This document shows positions 18,002-25,624 of a stretch of 55,463 nucleotides of DNA, piece by piece; the first letter of the stretch is position 1, and each line of letters begins with the position of its first letter. Position numbers and translations under genes: made by a program. Origin of the DNA: a virus; the IMG/VR virus record IMGVR_UViG_3300037584_004704, positions 1-55,463 of that record; one strand, written 5' to 3'. The notes beneath the pieces are model-generated. The model had not been told where the DNA came from, did no database searches, and saw only the letters and a list, made by a program, of their open reading frames with translations.

Positions 18002-19472
18002 AACAACAACTCTTTTGAATCTAGTTGATCAGTTCATTCAACAAGGTGTCAAACCGAAAAAGATAGGGTACTTTTCTTTTACAAAGAAAGCTGCCAATGA
18101 AGCAAAGCAAAGAGCTATAGAAAAATTTAATCTTGACGAAAAAGAAGACTTAATTTTTTTTAGAACATTACATTCTTTTGCATTTAGATTTTTAGGTGCA
18201 ACAAAAGAAGGAATGATGAGGCCACAGGACTACAGAGACTTTGGTTTAAAGTGTGGCATACCTATAAAGGTTGCATCTTATTCTGATGAAGACGGTATTT
18301 TTAATTCTGATAATGAATATTTAAAACTCATAGAGAAAGCAAAAGTCAAAGGTATATCTGTTCTAGAACAATACGATAGAAATGAACATCTTTTAGATAT
18401 TGAAAGAGATACTTTGTATTTGATTGACAAAGAATTAGCTAGGTACAAACAAGAAAGAAACATGAAAGATTTTACAGATTTACTTTTAGATTTTACAGGG
18501 AAGGATATGTCACCAGAGTTTGATGTTTTGTTTATTGATGAAGCACAGGACTTGTCATATTTACAATGGCAAATGGTTCGCACAATGTGGGATAAGTCAA
18601 AGAAAACCTACATAGCAGGTGACGATGATCAAGCTATCTTTCAGTGGGCTGGAGCAGACATAGATCATTTCATTGCATTGAAAGAAGAAGTTGATGAGAT
18701 AAAAGTTTTAGAACAGTCTTACAGAATACCTGGAGGACCTATACATGAACTATCACAAAGAATTATTGCAAACGTTTCTAATCGGTATGACAAAGTATAC
18801 AAACCTAGAGATGAGTTAGGTATTTTAAAATATCATAGTGATGTCACACAAGTAGATATGAGTGAAGGACAGTGGTTGGTATTATCAACAGCACATTATA
18901 TTTTAGAAGATGTAAAAGAATTATGTGAACTACAGGGTTGGTATTATCAACACAGAAATAAAAATTCTGTATCACTAGAATTATTATTAGCAATATCTAA
19001 TTGGGAGTCGTGGAGAAAAAAAGAACTTCTAACTAATTTAGAGATAAAAAGCATTTATTCTTATCTAGGAGCTAATGTTTCACCTGGTTTCAGAGATGGC
19101 AAAACATTACATTCAAACACGAAGTATTATTTATCGCAATGTCAAGAAGAACATGGCCTATTATCAGACAAAGTATGGTTTGAAAGTTTCGATAAATTGG
19201 ATACAATTACAGAAAACTACATCAGAAATATGAGAGCAAATGGTGAAAAGATAAATCGTAATCCTAGAATTTTATTGTCTACGATACATGGAGCTAAGGG
19301 TGGTGAAGCAGATAAAGTTTTAGTGCTACCTGATTTAACCAAAGCTGCATTAGATCAAAGTGATAAAAGTCCAGATGAACTTCACAGATTATTTTATGTT
19401 GCAACAACGAGAGCGAAAAAAGAATTACATATTGTCAGCCCTAAAAATTATGAAAGGTCATATTCTCTATGA
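17964..19472 (+). CDS. UvrD/Rep (Dda-like) superfamily 1 DNA helicase
   Basis: 502 aa from ATG 17964, which places Walker A (GPPGTGKTTT, 7-16) right at the N-terminus. Other SF1 motifs: FSFTKKAANEA (Ia, ~37-47), DEAQ (II, 192-195), GDDDQAIFQWAGAD (III, 219-232), SYRIPGG (IV), STIHGAKGGEADKVLVL (V) and YVATTRAKKELHIV (VI). It unwinds DNA with ATP at the fork or during recombination. It has no long 1B/2B insertions and is short relative to UvrD, so it resembles phage Dda-type enzymes. An in-frame start at 17892 is less likely, as residues before the Walker motif look non-conserved. Confidence 0.9.
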   Translation: MKTIILGPPGTGKTTTLLNLVDQFIQQGVKPKKIGYFSFTKKAANEAKQRAIEKFNLDEKEDLIFFRTLHSFAFRFLGATKEGMMRPQDYRDFGLKCGIPIKVASYSDEDGIFNSDNEYLKLIEKAKVKGISVLEQYDRNEHLLDIERDTLYLIDKELARYKQERNMKDFTDLLLDFTGKDMSPEFDVLFIDEAQDLSYLQWQMVRTMWDKSKKTYIAGDDDQAIFQWAGADIDHFIALKEEVDEIKVLEQSYRIPGGPIHELSQRIIANVSNRYDKVYKPRDELGILKYHSDVTQVDMSEGQWLVLSTAHYILEDVKELCELQGWYYQHRNKNSVSLELLLAISNWESWRKKELLTNLEIKSIYSYLGANVSPGFRDGKTLHSNTKYYLSQCQEEHGLLSDKVWFESFDKLDTITENYIRNMRANGEKINRNPRILLSTIHGAKGGEADKVLVLPDLTKAALDQSDKSPDELHRLFYVATTRAKKELHIVSPKNYERSYSL

Positions 19473-19942
19473 GTAAAAATTTTTCTGTTATTCCCATGAC
19501 ACTAAAAGAGTCAAACGAGTTTGTAGATAAATATCATTCTCATAATAAAAAAGTGCAGGGTTATAAATTTGCCATTGGTGCTGTTTATCGAGATAAACTA
19601 GTTGGTGTTGCTATTTGTGGTCGACCTATTTCTGCGACACTAGACGATAAAAAAACAATAGAATTGTTACGTTCATGTGTTTTAAATGGCGCTCCAAAAA
19701 ATACTAATAGTTTTTTGTATGGTCGATCTTGGAGAGTAGCAGAAGCAATGGGCTATGAGAAAATGATAACTTACACTTTGATCAGAGAACAAGCTAGTGC
19801 GTGTAAAGCAATAGGTATGAAAGTTGTAGGACAAACAAAGGACTCTACAAAAGCATGGAAAAGCAAAGAAAAAAAAGATGGTATAATAAGAAAAACACAA
19901 AAAATTTATAAAGAACTAAAATACAGGTGGGAAATAATTTAA
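19469..19942 (+). CDS. XF1762-family, GNAT-like protein
   Basis: 157 aa overlapping the helicase stop by 4 bp. The blocks NEFVDKYHSHNKKVQGYKF, VGVAICGRPISATLDD, ELLRSCVLNGAPKNTNSFLY and ITYTLIREQASACKAIGM match the XF1762 family as I recall it. Members are phage and bacterial proteins with a GNAT-like fold, and substrate and biological role are unknown. A lysine-rich C-terminus could bind nucleic acid. Presence in the replication operon suggests modification of a replication or host DNA-associated protein, but that is inference. Confidence 0.75.
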   Translation: MSKNFSVIPMTLKESNEFVDKYHSHNKKVQGYKFAIGAVYRDKLVGVAICGRPISATLDDKKTIELLRSCVLNGAPKNTNSFLYGRSWRVAEAMGYEKMITYTLIREQASACKAIGMKVVGQTKDSTKAWKSKEKKDGIIRKTQKIYKELKYRWEII

Positions 19943-20137
19943 ATGAGAATAATGTATCAAGATAAAAAATTATATGTTTCTTTAACAGATGAAGAAGTTG
20001 ATAAGTTTCACAAAGAAAAACACTCACCTGTAGAAATACCTATAGGTTTTTTAACAACTCTACACCAAGACATCAACAGAGCAATGGAACAATCTCATAG
20101 AGATATTTTAGAAGAGCAATATTTTGGTAAGAAATAA
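19943..20137 (+). CDS. Small hypothetical protein (64 aa)
   Basis: Starts one base after the previous stop and overlaps the first codons of the polymerase gene by 14 bp. The sequence is largely helical and charged (LTDEEVDKFHKEKH, then LHQDINRAMEQSHRDILEEQ). No recognised family. Confidence 0.5.
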   Translation: MRIMYQDKKLYVSLTDEEVDKFHKEKHSPVEIPIGFLTTLHQDINRAMEQSHRDILEEQYFGKK

Positions 20138-21986
20138 TCTACAGATTCCAATGTTTTCTCCACAGACGGAGTGGACTCCTCCGGATGAGTTAAAAGATTT
20201 ATCGCAAGCAAAACAAATAGCGATTGATTTAGAAACAAGAGATCCAAATCTAACTACAATTGGTTCTGGTAGTGTTAGAGACGACGGAGAGATTGTAGGT
20301 ATTGCTGTAGCCATTGAAGGTTGGTCTGGATATTTTCCTATTGCTCATGAGGGTGGTGGTAATATTGACAAGAAGATTGTACTGAATTGGTTTAAAGATG
20401 TTTTGAAAACTCCAGCTACAAAAATATTTCACAACGCTATGTATGATGTGTCCTGGATAAGAGCATTAGGTTTTAAAATAGAAGGACGTATTGTTGATAC
20501 AATGATAGCAGGATCTTTAGTCAACGAGAATAGACTGAGATATAATTTGAACTCCCTAGCTAGAGAATATGTAGGCATGGGTAAGAATGAAAAAATATTA
20601 TATGAAGCTGCAAAAGAATGGGGTGTCAATCCTAAAAAAGAAATGTGGAGACTACCTGCTATGCATGTTGGTGAGTATGCAGAACAGGACGCCGTAGCAA
20701 CACTGAAACTATGGGAGAGATTACAACAAGAGATTACAGCTCAAGACTTATGGGATATTTTTAATGTAGAAACGGATTTGTTTCCTTGTCTTGTAGACAT
20801 GAAATTCAAAGGTGTACGTGTAGACTTGGAGAAGGCACACAAAATAAAAAAAGATTTAATTAAAGAAGAGAAACAATTTTTAAAAAAGATTAAAGACGCT
20901 ACAGGTCTTGATGTAGAAATATGGGCAGCAGCCTCTATCTCCAAAGTATTTGATAAACTTAAATTACCTTATGACAGAACAACAACAGGAGCCCCTAGCT
21001 TTACTAAAAATTTTTTATCACAACATCCTAATGAGATTGCGCAGGCAATAGCTCAGTCAAGAGAAATAAACAAAGCGCATACAACTTTTATTGATACTAT
21101 TTTAGAACATGAGCATAAAGGAAGAATTCACGCAGACATCAATCAAATACGATCTGATGACGGTGGAACAGTAACGGGCCGATTTTCTTATTCTAATCCG
21201 AATCTTCAGCAAATCCCCGCTCGAAGCAAGAAGATTGGTCCGTTAATTCGAAGTCTCTTTTTACCAGAACAGGATTGTGTTTGGGGTACATTTGATTACT
21301 CACAACAAGAACCAAGACTCGTTGTACATTACGCAGCTCTATCACAGTTGCAGGGTGTATCGCGGATCGTGGATGAATACAATCAAGGAGACGCAGACTT
21401 TCACCAAGCGGTAGCAGAGATGGCAGACATTGATAGAAAAGATGCCAAGACAATTAATTTAGGTTTGATGTATGGCATGGGTAAAAATAAACTCATGGCT
21501 GAACTAGGATTACTAGTCGAGCAAGCTGAAAAACTTTTGAAGAAGTATCATGAGAGAGCTCCCTTTGTGAAACAACTCATCGATGCTGTATCACGTAGGG
21601 CCCAGGAACGTGGACGTATCAGAACCATTGGTGGTCGCATTTGTCATTTTGATTTATGGGAACCGGCTAGCTTTGGTATACATAAACCGTTGCCTCATGC
21701 CGATGCTTTAGCTGAACATGGACCGGGGATCAAGAGAGCTTTCACTTACAAAGCTTTGAACAGATTGATACAAGGCAGTGCTGCTGATATGACAAAGATT
21801 TCTATGGTTAATTTATACAAAGAGGGCATTGTACCACACATACAAATACACGATGAATTGGACGTTTCTGTAGAAGATCCTAAACAAGCAGAAAAAATTA
21901 TTGAGGTTATGGAGCAAGCTGTTAAATTAGAAGTTCCAAATAAAGTAGATTATGAAAAAGGAGCCAATTGGGGAGAGATTAAATGA
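20124..21986 (+). CDS. polA: Family A DNA polymerase with 3'-5' exonuclease
   Basis: 620 aa from TTG 20124; ATG 20151 (residue 10) is the alternative start. The proofreading exonuclease has Asp35 and Glu37 in IAIDLETRDP, Asn104/Asp108 in FHNAMYDVSW and a third YxxxD-type motif near QDAVATLKLW. The polymerase has motif A DYSQQEPRLV (Asp391), motif B KTINLGLMYGMGKNKL and motif C IHDELDV (His576-Asp577-Glu578). It replicates the phage genome, as T7 gp5 does. No 5'-3' exonuclease domain is attached. The next gene overlaps its stop by 4 bp. Confidence 0.92.
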   Translation: MVRNNLQIPMFSPQTEWTPPDELKDLSQAKQIAIDLETRDPNLTTIGSGSVRDDGEIVGIAVAIEGWSGYFPIAHEGGGNIDKKIVLNWFKDVLKTPATKIFHNAMYDVSWIRALGFKIEGRIVDTMIAGSLVNENRLRYNLNSLAREYVGMGKNEKILYEAAKEWGVNPKKEMWRLPAMHVGEYAEQDAVATLKLWERLQQEITAQDLWDIFNVETDLFPCLVDMKFKGVRVDLEKAHKIKKDLIKEEKQFLKKIKDATGLDVEIWAAASISKVFDKLKLPYDRTTTGAPSFTKNFLSQHPNEIAQAIAQSREINKAHTTFIDTILEHEHKGRIHADINQIRSDDGGTVTGRFSYSNPNLQQIPARSKKIGPLIRSLFLPEQDCVWGTFDYSQQEPRLVVHYAALSQLQGVSRIVDEYNQGDADFHQAVAEMADIDRKDAKTINLGLMYGMGKNKLMAELGLLVEQAEKLLKKYHERAPFVKQLIDAVSRRAQERGRIRTIGGRICHFDLWEPASFGIHKPLPHADALAEHGPGIKRAFTYKALNRLIQGSAADMTKISMVNLYKEGIVPHIQIHDELDVSVEDPKQAEKIIEVMEQAVKLEVPNKVDYEKGANWGEIK

Positions 21987-22621
21987 GTTTTCTAGTAGCA
22001 AACGTACCACCCACTAAAGTATTTGTTAAGAAACAATATCTCTATGACTTACAAAAAGGTCATGGTGAATTTGTAGAGGGTGTTTGGGTGACATGTAAAT
22101 CAATAGAAGGTAGAGCTTTATATTTTGAAACGTATCTACCGGAGTATGGAGCGCTGTATGACAAGCTTCCTATTTCTGCTTTTGTGTCAGAACCCACTGA
22201 CTTAGATTTACCTCTAGAAGAATTAGAATTGTGGGATGCTTTTAGTTATCACATGACTGTGATTACAAAATCAAGCATCGCGGGTTGTAAGGCTAAATAC
22301 TTAGCACCATCGAAATCCTGGTATACAGGTGAATATTTATTTACAGTTGATAATTGTCATTCTGATGTCAACACAATGAATAGTGGATACTCAGAAATGC
22401 CAGAAGAACATAAATCATTTAACATATTAGGATTAGACAATAAACATTTTGCAGCTCAACCAAATAATCGTTGTTTGTTTTTTGATAAATCACTCACTCC
22501 TGCAGAATTGAAAGTGCCGGATTTTAAAGTATCTACGGTAGAATACAATGTAGAAACAGAGAGTAAGTGGACCGCTGGAGACGACACTAACTATTTTTAT
22601 AATCTGAAAGAGAACAAATAA
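21983..22621 (+). CDS. Conserved hypothetical protein downstream of polymerase
   Basis: 212 aa, overlapping the polymerase stop by 4 bp. The first part is beta-rich (VEGVWVTCKSIEGRALYFETYL), and later blocks are CKAKYLAPSKSWYTGEYLFTVD and CHSDVNTMNSGYSEMPEEHK. I recall proteins of this type directly after the polymerase in marine podoviruses, with no assigned function. Polymerase accessory function is a guess from conserved linkage. Confidence 0.65.
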   Translation: MSFLVANVPPTKVFVKKQYLYDLQKGHGEFVEGVWVTCKSIEGRALYFETYLPEYGALYDKLPISAFVSEPTDLDLPLEELELWDAFSYHMTVITKSSIAGCKAKYLAPSKSWYTGEYLFTVDNCHSDVNTMNSGYSEMPEEHKSFNILGLDNKHFAAQPNNRCLFFDKSLTPAELKVPDFKVSTVEYNVETESKWTAGDDTNYFYNLKENK

Positions 22622-22824
22622 TGAGAGAAGAATTATACCTACGTCAATTAAAAGTTTTACATCGCGTTGTTAAAAACGTGAGAAAAAAATATCAAGGAGA
22701 TGCTAGCAGAACTATTAAACCTGTTATAGATGATCTTAATAGAATAGCCCTAGAGATACATACTTTACAACAAGATATGGAAGTTAATCTAGATAAGAAT
22801 GATAGGTGTCAGTGTGGTGAGTAA
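22621..22824 (+). CDS. Small hypothetical helical protein (67 aa)
   Basis: ATG overlaps the upstream TAA by one base. Predominantly helical and basic at the start (LYLRQLKVLHRVVKNVRKKY), ending in a CQCGE cysteine pair. It is the last gene before a hairpin terminator at 22861-22900. Unknown function. Confidence 0.5.
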   Translation: MREELYLRQLKVLHRVVKNVRKKYQGDASRTIKPVIDDLNRIALEIHTLQQDMEVNLDKNDRCQCGE

Positions 22825-22860
22825 GAGGGCCCGCCCTATCGAATGATAGGACGAGCAACA

Positions 22861-22900
22861 AAAAGTGAAGAAGATTCTTCATTTTTGCTTAAATTTTTTT
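22861..22900 (+). terminator. Hairpin plus T-rich tail ending the polymerase unit
   Basis: AAAAG-TGAAGA (about 22861-22871) pairs with TCTTCA-TTTTT (22876-22886) around an AGAT loop, followed by AAATTTTTTTC. A shorter CCTATC-GAAT-GATAGG hairpin lies just upstream at 22835-22850. The stem is AT-rich, but the T tract is strong and the site lies in a clean gap before a candidate promoter. Confidence 0.55.
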
Positions 22901-22918
22901 CTTTGTCAACACTCGATT

Positions 22919-22947
22919 TTGTAGTATATTATCCCATATATTAATAA
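22919..22947 (+). promoter_or_regulatory. Candidate promoter carrying the ATCCCATA element
   Basis: TTGTAG 22919-22924, 17-bp spacer, TAATAA 22942-22947, with ATCCCATA at 22931-22938 inside the spacer. An alternative reading is TTGTCA 22903-22908 with TATATT 22925-22930. It lies ~20 bp before ATG 22966, which has an AAGAAGG ribosome site. The spacer element recurs in other candidate promoters in this window. Confidence 0.5.
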
Positions 22948-22965
22948 ATAGAAAGAAGGTACAAG

Positions 22966-23157
22966 ATGTACGTAATAGACAAAAAGTTGGAGCGAGTAGC
23001 AGAAATGAAAGGCAAGGTTCTTGCTGAGTTTTTAAACGTCGTGGTTAAACATGAGATTGGTGATTTTAGTTTTGCCAATACAGAACAAGAAGCAGGCAAT
23101 ATGATTTTATCATTAATGAAGGAGAAAAAGAATGTCAAAAACAAACGAGTATTATAG
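22966..23157 (+). CDS. Small hypothetical protein (63 aa)
   Basis: First gene of a new rightward unit, preceded by a terminator, a candidate promoter and the ribosome site AAGAAGG. Helical, mixed charge (MYVIDKKLERVAEMKGKVLA; EIGDFSFANTEQEAGNMILS). Its 3' end overlaps a 24-codon ORF. No family recognised. Confidence 0.55.
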   Translation: MYVIDKKLERVAEMKGKVLAEFLNVVVKHEIGDFSFANTEQEAGNMILSLMKEKKNVKNKRVL

Positions 23158-23206
23158 ATTATTATTAGAAGAAGAGCAGATGCAACAGGAGGAAGAAAAT
23201 GCCTGA
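23132..23206 (+). CDS. Very small ORF (24 aa) upstream of RHH-like gene
   Basis: ATG 23132 follows GGAGAAAAAG. The peptide (MSKTNEYYRLLLEEEQMQQE, then EENA) is acidic and helical. It overlaps the preceding gene by 26 bp and the next by 8 bp, and the ribosome site of the next gene (AGGAGGAAG) lies inside it. It may be a genuine micro-protein, or a translated leader that couples expression of the following regulator-like gene. Confidence 0.4.
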   Translation: MSKTNEYYRLLLEEEQMQQEEENA

Positions 23207-23360
23207 TACACAAAAATATAAATCGGTATCTGTGCCGAATGCTACTTACAAGATGTTAGTAGATTTGAGCAAAGAAATATTTGAAGCGCCGTTGACGATA
23301 TCAAAGACAATAGAATATTTAGCGAGGAAAGAAGCTAAAAAGAAGAATGGCAAAAGCTAA
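23199..23360 (+). CDS. Ribbon-helix-helix-like small DNA-binding protein
   Basis: 53 aa. The pattern KYKSVSVPNATYKMLVDLSK, then TISKTIEYLARKEAKKK fits a beta strand followed by two helices with a basic end, as in CopG/Arc-type RHH regulators. RHH proteins dimerise and bind short operators. It has an excellent AGGAGG ribosome site and overlaps both neighbours. It is the only clear transcription-factor-like protein recognised in the window and is a candidate reader of the repeated promoter element. The fold is assigned by pattern only. Confidence 0.5.
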   Translation: MPDTQKYKSVSVPNATYKMLVDLSKEIFEAPLTISKTIEYLARKEAKKKNGKS

Positions 23361-23538
23361 GTTTAAATGTAGTGAATGCCAAGGACTAGGCTACATAGAA
23401 ACAAGAAGGAATAAGAACGAGAGCGTTGTATTAAAATGCTCTCGTTGTAATGGGAAAGGATACATTAAAGTTGAACGACCTGTATTACATGAGAGTATCG
23501 TTGGCGATGATTACCGCCTTACTTATCATAAGGATTGA
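23347..23538 (+). CDS. DnaJ-type zinc-finger protein (63 aa)
   Basis: Two CxxCxGxG-type units, CSECQGLGY (from Cys8) and CSRCNGKGY (from Cys30), separated by ~18 residues, reproduce half of the DnaJ cysteine-rich domain. No J domain is present. Such stand-alone proteins may bind unfolded peptides or nucleic acid. Overlaps the previous gene by 14 bp and lies 3 bases before a nuclease gene. Confidence 0.7.
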   Translation: MAKAKFKCSECQGLGYIETRRNKNESVVLKCSRCNGKGYIKVERPVLHESIVGDDYRLTYHKD

Positions 23539-23541
23539 AGT

Positions 23542-23844
23542 GTGGCCACTAACTTAAAATCTATCAAAGGTATCACTTCAGAGCTGATAGCTGCTGCTGA
23601 GTATACTAAGAATGGATTTTATGTTTCTTTATCATTAGATCCTTTATGTCCTTTTGATCTTGTAGTGACTGATGACAAAGGTAATAGTTTTTTAGTTGAC
23701 GTTAAAACAGAAAGCACACGTAAAACAAAATCTGGAACACATGATGAGGGTGGACGTATCTATCGTGCGTTAACAGATGAACAAAAAGAAATGGGAGTAC
23801 GCCTCCGGTATATTCCCTGGAAGGATATTGATGAAGAAGATTAA
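23542..23844 (+). CDS. Small PD-(D/E)XK nuclease, resolvase-like
   Basis: 100 aa from GTG 23542. Glu14 in GITSELIAA, then PFD (Asp39), then LVDVKTES (Asp53, Lys55) give the E...D...DxK core of the PD-(D/E)XK superfamily, in the spacing of Holliday-junction-resolvase-like enzymes. It probably resolves branched DNA before packaging or degrades host DNA. The 3' end overlaps the next, exonuclease-type gene by 14 bp, pairing two nucleases in one unit. Confidence 0.65.
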   Translation: MATNLKSIKGITSELIAAAEYTKNGFYVSLSLDPLCPFDLVVTDDKGNSFLVDVKTESTRKTKSGTHDEGGRIYRALTDEQKEMGVRLRYIPWKDIDEED

Positions 23845-24505
23845 TGAATTTTACTACCCGACGTCGTTTATTCGAAGCGATACAGAAGGTAAGGGTAGGA
23901 CTTATGATATTAAGGACCAGGTGGCTTTGGCTAGTGTCACGACCATACTTGGTGAGACAAAAGACAAATCGTTTTTGAAAGAATGGCGAAAAAGAGTTGG
24001 CGAGGAAAAGGCCAAGAAGATTGTATCGGACGCCGCGAAACGTGGAACGTCGATGCACAATATCATTGAAGGTTGGATTAGTGGTCAAGAGCACTTAGAT
24101 TTGACTCCTATTGGTCAGAATGCTCATAGCATGGCAACACAGGTAATAAAAAACGGTTTAAAGGACCGTCTAGAGGGGTATTACGGTATCGAGGCCCTGA
24201 TGTATTACCCTGGATTGTACGCCGGTAGTGCAGATTTGATAGCTAAGCATGATGGTGAGATCACTGTCATTGACTTCAAACAGACGAATAAACCCAAACG
24301 TGAAGAGTGGATCGAGGATTATTTTTTGCAGCTATCCGCTTATGCCATGGCACATGATCACATTTATGGCACCACCATTGACAAAGCAATGATCATGATG
24401 TGTAGTGTAGATAATTATTACCAAGAATGGATTATTTCTGGTTCTCAATTAAAACATTATAAGCATGAGTTTTTACGTCGTGTTGATCAATTTTACGGGA
24501 GATGA
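23831..24505 (+). CDS. PD-(D/E)XK exonuclease (RecB/Cas4-like)
   Basis: 224 aa from ATG 23831; an upstream in-frame start at 23777 would overlap the previous nuclease gene more. Core motifs: RGTSMHNIIEG (His76), GSADLI (Asp135), VIDFKQTN (Asp148, Lys150) and QLSAY (Gln167 to Tyr171). This His-D-DxK-QxxxY set is that of RecB-family exonucleases. In podoviruses, enzymes at this position degrade host DNA and support recombination (functional analogue of T7 gp6). No Fe-S cysteines are seen. Confidence 0.8.
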   Translation: MKKINEFYYPTSFIRSDTEGKGRTYDIKDQVALASVTTILGETKDKSFLKEWRKRVGEEKAKKIVSDAAKRGTSMHNIIEGWISGQEHLDLTPIGQNAHSMATQVIKNGLKDRLEGYYGIEALMYYPGLYAGSADLIAKHDGEITVIDFKQTNKPKREEWIEDYFLQLSAYAMAHDHIYGTTIDKAMIMMCSVDNYYQEWIISGSQLKHYKHEFLRRVDQFYGR

Positions 24506-24508
24506 TGA

Positions 24509-24715
24509 TTGTTAAAATTTTTTTTAGTAGGGTGGATTTGCTTAGGTCAAGGAGTTGAACAGAAGTGTGTACGTATGGCTTCTTCTGTTGTTCACGATAG
24601 CTATGAGAGCTGTAATGACTATTTCAACGTGGTTCGTGAAGAGATGTCCGATGTTGAGGACTTAAAATTACAATTTACCTGTGTTCAGGCCGGACTATTA
24701 GAAGATTTTTATTAA
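24509..24715 (+). CDS. Small hypothetical protein with hydrophobic N-terminus
   Basis: 68 aa from TTG 24509, three bases after the exonuclease stop, with GGGAG at 24498-24502. The first 15 residues (LKFFLVGWICLGQGV) are hydrophobic and could be a signal or anchor, and four cysteines follow. It ends at 24715, just before a candidate promoter. Function unknown. Confidence 0.45.
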   Translation: MLKFFLVGWICLGQGVEQKCVRMASSVVHDSYESCNDYFNVVREEMSDVEDLKLQFTCVQAGLLEDFY

Positions 24716-24723
24716 TTTTTTAT

Positions 24724-24751
24724 TTGACTTTATGGGATATTAAACTAATCT
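24724..24751 (+). promoter_or_regulatory. Candidate promoter for a structured small RNA
   Basis: TTGACT 24724-24729, 16-bp spacer, TAATCT 24746-24751. The spacer starts TTATGGGATATTAA. An almost identical -35/spacer block occurs at 45535, also with TTGACT directly abutting TTATGGGA. Transcription would start near 24758 and end at the strong terminator at 24850. Confidence 0.6.
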
Positions 24752-24851
24752 CAACAGTGACTAAGAGACTTGCTGAAAAGCAAAACTTATGGAGGTACTA
24801 TATCATAGTATCACCCCAAAAAAGGGAGGATTAAAACACTCCCTTTTTTTA
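24752..24851 (+). ncRNA. Candidate structured small RNA with intrinsic terminator
   Basis: About 100 nt between a candidate promoter and a textbook terminator, with no convincing ORF. Hairpin 1: TTGCT-GAAA-AGCAA (24770-24783), a GNRA-type tetraloop. Hairpin 2: GGAGGTACTAT (24791-24801) paired with ATAGTATCACC (24805-24815), loop ATC, one A-A mismatch. Terminator: AAAAAAGGGAG (24818-24828) with CTCCCTTTTTT (24839-24849) and further Ts. The GGAGG Shine-Dalgarno-like sequence is buried in hairpin 2. A short ATG frame at 24789 runs through the terminator and looks non-coding. The target is unknown. Confidence 0.55.
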
Positions 24852-24931
24852 ATTTGCATAGCTGTTGTCTTGAAATAACAGTTCTTTTTTCTTTATTCTT
24901 GTTTAAAAACTTTTCATGAAAGGAAATAGAT

Positions 24932-25099
24932 ATGGACAAGATACTAAAAACACTAAGTAATTTTTTCACTTTAGAGCATGACTCAGATAAAGCTATCAGA
25001 CATTGGTTGCAGGCGGAATATAAGCATGACTGGCAAGCAGCTTATGCGCAGTTCAAGCAAAGCGGAACGCTGCCCGATTTCCACCGCCGTACCCTATAA
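24932..25099 (+). CDS. Small hypothetical protein (55 aa)
   Basis: ATG 24932 follows GAAAGGAAAT. Helical sequence with two charged segments (LEHDSDKAIRHWLQAEYKHD; WQAAYAQFKQSG). Codon use is richer in G+C towards the 3' end (cggaacgctgcccgatttcc) than in neighbours. No recognised family. It follows the candidate small RNA by ~80 bp. Confidence 0.5.
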   Translation: MDKILKTLSNFFTLEHDSDKAIRHWLQAEYKHDWQAAYAQFKQSGTLPDFHRRTL

Positions 25100-25159
25100 G
25101 GGGAGATTTGGGTAAAAGTTTTTTTAAAAAAAAAAATATGGTCGCAACCCCCGGTAGTG

Positions 25160-25243
25160 GTGGTAGAGTAAGAAAACACTATATATTTCAACAATAATAG
25201 CACGATTTTGGTCTACCACGGCCGTGGTAGACGTGGTAGAGTA
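25160..25243. promoter_or_regulatory. Perfect 22-bp palindrome with GTGGTAGA repeats
   Basis: GTCTACCACGG (25211-25221) is followed directly by its exact complement ending at 25232. GTGGTAGAGTA occurs at 25160-25170 and again at 25233-25243. Together there are three forward and one inverted GTGGTAGA-like sites within 85 bp of a 261-bp gene-free stretch. This arrangement fits an operator for a dimeric protein. The remainder of the gap (25100-25360) is AT-rich with an A/T tract at ~25118-25137 and nothing else recognised. Confidence 0.5.
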
Positions 25244-25360
25244 GATTTTCAAAAGTCTATATTTATCAAGCTTTTTCAATCTCCTAGCTTGGCGCGAAGA
25301 GGTTTTTTGTTTTTCTATTTTGAAATTTGATTTACCTAAATTCTCCCTTATAGTGAGATC

Positions 25361-25615
25361 ATGTTTAGAAAATTCCCTTGGAAAAAATACAGAGTTCAGT
25401 GGTTGGATATATCTGGGGAAACAGGTTGGGGTTCTGAAGAAACTACAAGAAAAATGGAACCACAGGTAGCTACAACAGAAGGATATCTTTTTTATGAAGA
25501 CAACGATAGAGTTATTACTTTTGCAACATACTATTACAACGAGGAGGAAGGATATACTTTTGGAGATAGAAATGTATTTCCTAGAGGCTGTATTAAAAGC
25601 ATAAAGAGGGCCTAG
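25361..25615 (+). CDS. Conserved hypothetical protein (84 aa)
   Basis: The sequence (YRVQWLDISGETGWG, then ATTEGYLFYEDNDRVITFA, then NVFPRGCIKSIKR) resembles a small family frequent in marine phage contigs: a compact beta protein with a conserved PRGCI end. The function is unknown to me. It is convergent with the methyltransferase gene, overlapping it by 4 bp within a shared hairpin. Confidence 0.6.
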   Translation: MFRKFPWKKYRVQWLDISGETGWGSEETTRKMEPQVATTEGYLFYEDNDRVITFATYYYNEEEGYTFGDRNVFPRGCIKSIKRA

Positions 25616-25624
25616 AGGCCCTCT
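25605..25624. terminator. Bidirectional hairpin between convergent genes
   Basis: AGAGGGCCT (25605-25613) and AGGCCCTCT (25616-25624) form a perfect 9-bp stem around two bases. It covers the stop codons of both the rightward 84-aa gene and the leftward methyltransferase gene. No long T-run follows in either direction, so termination may be partial. Confidence 0.5.

Noticed and set aside
24789-24884. Short ATG frame in the candidate small RNA
   Set aside because: It reads straight through a strong terminator and its start is buried beside a hairpin, with no conserved pattern.
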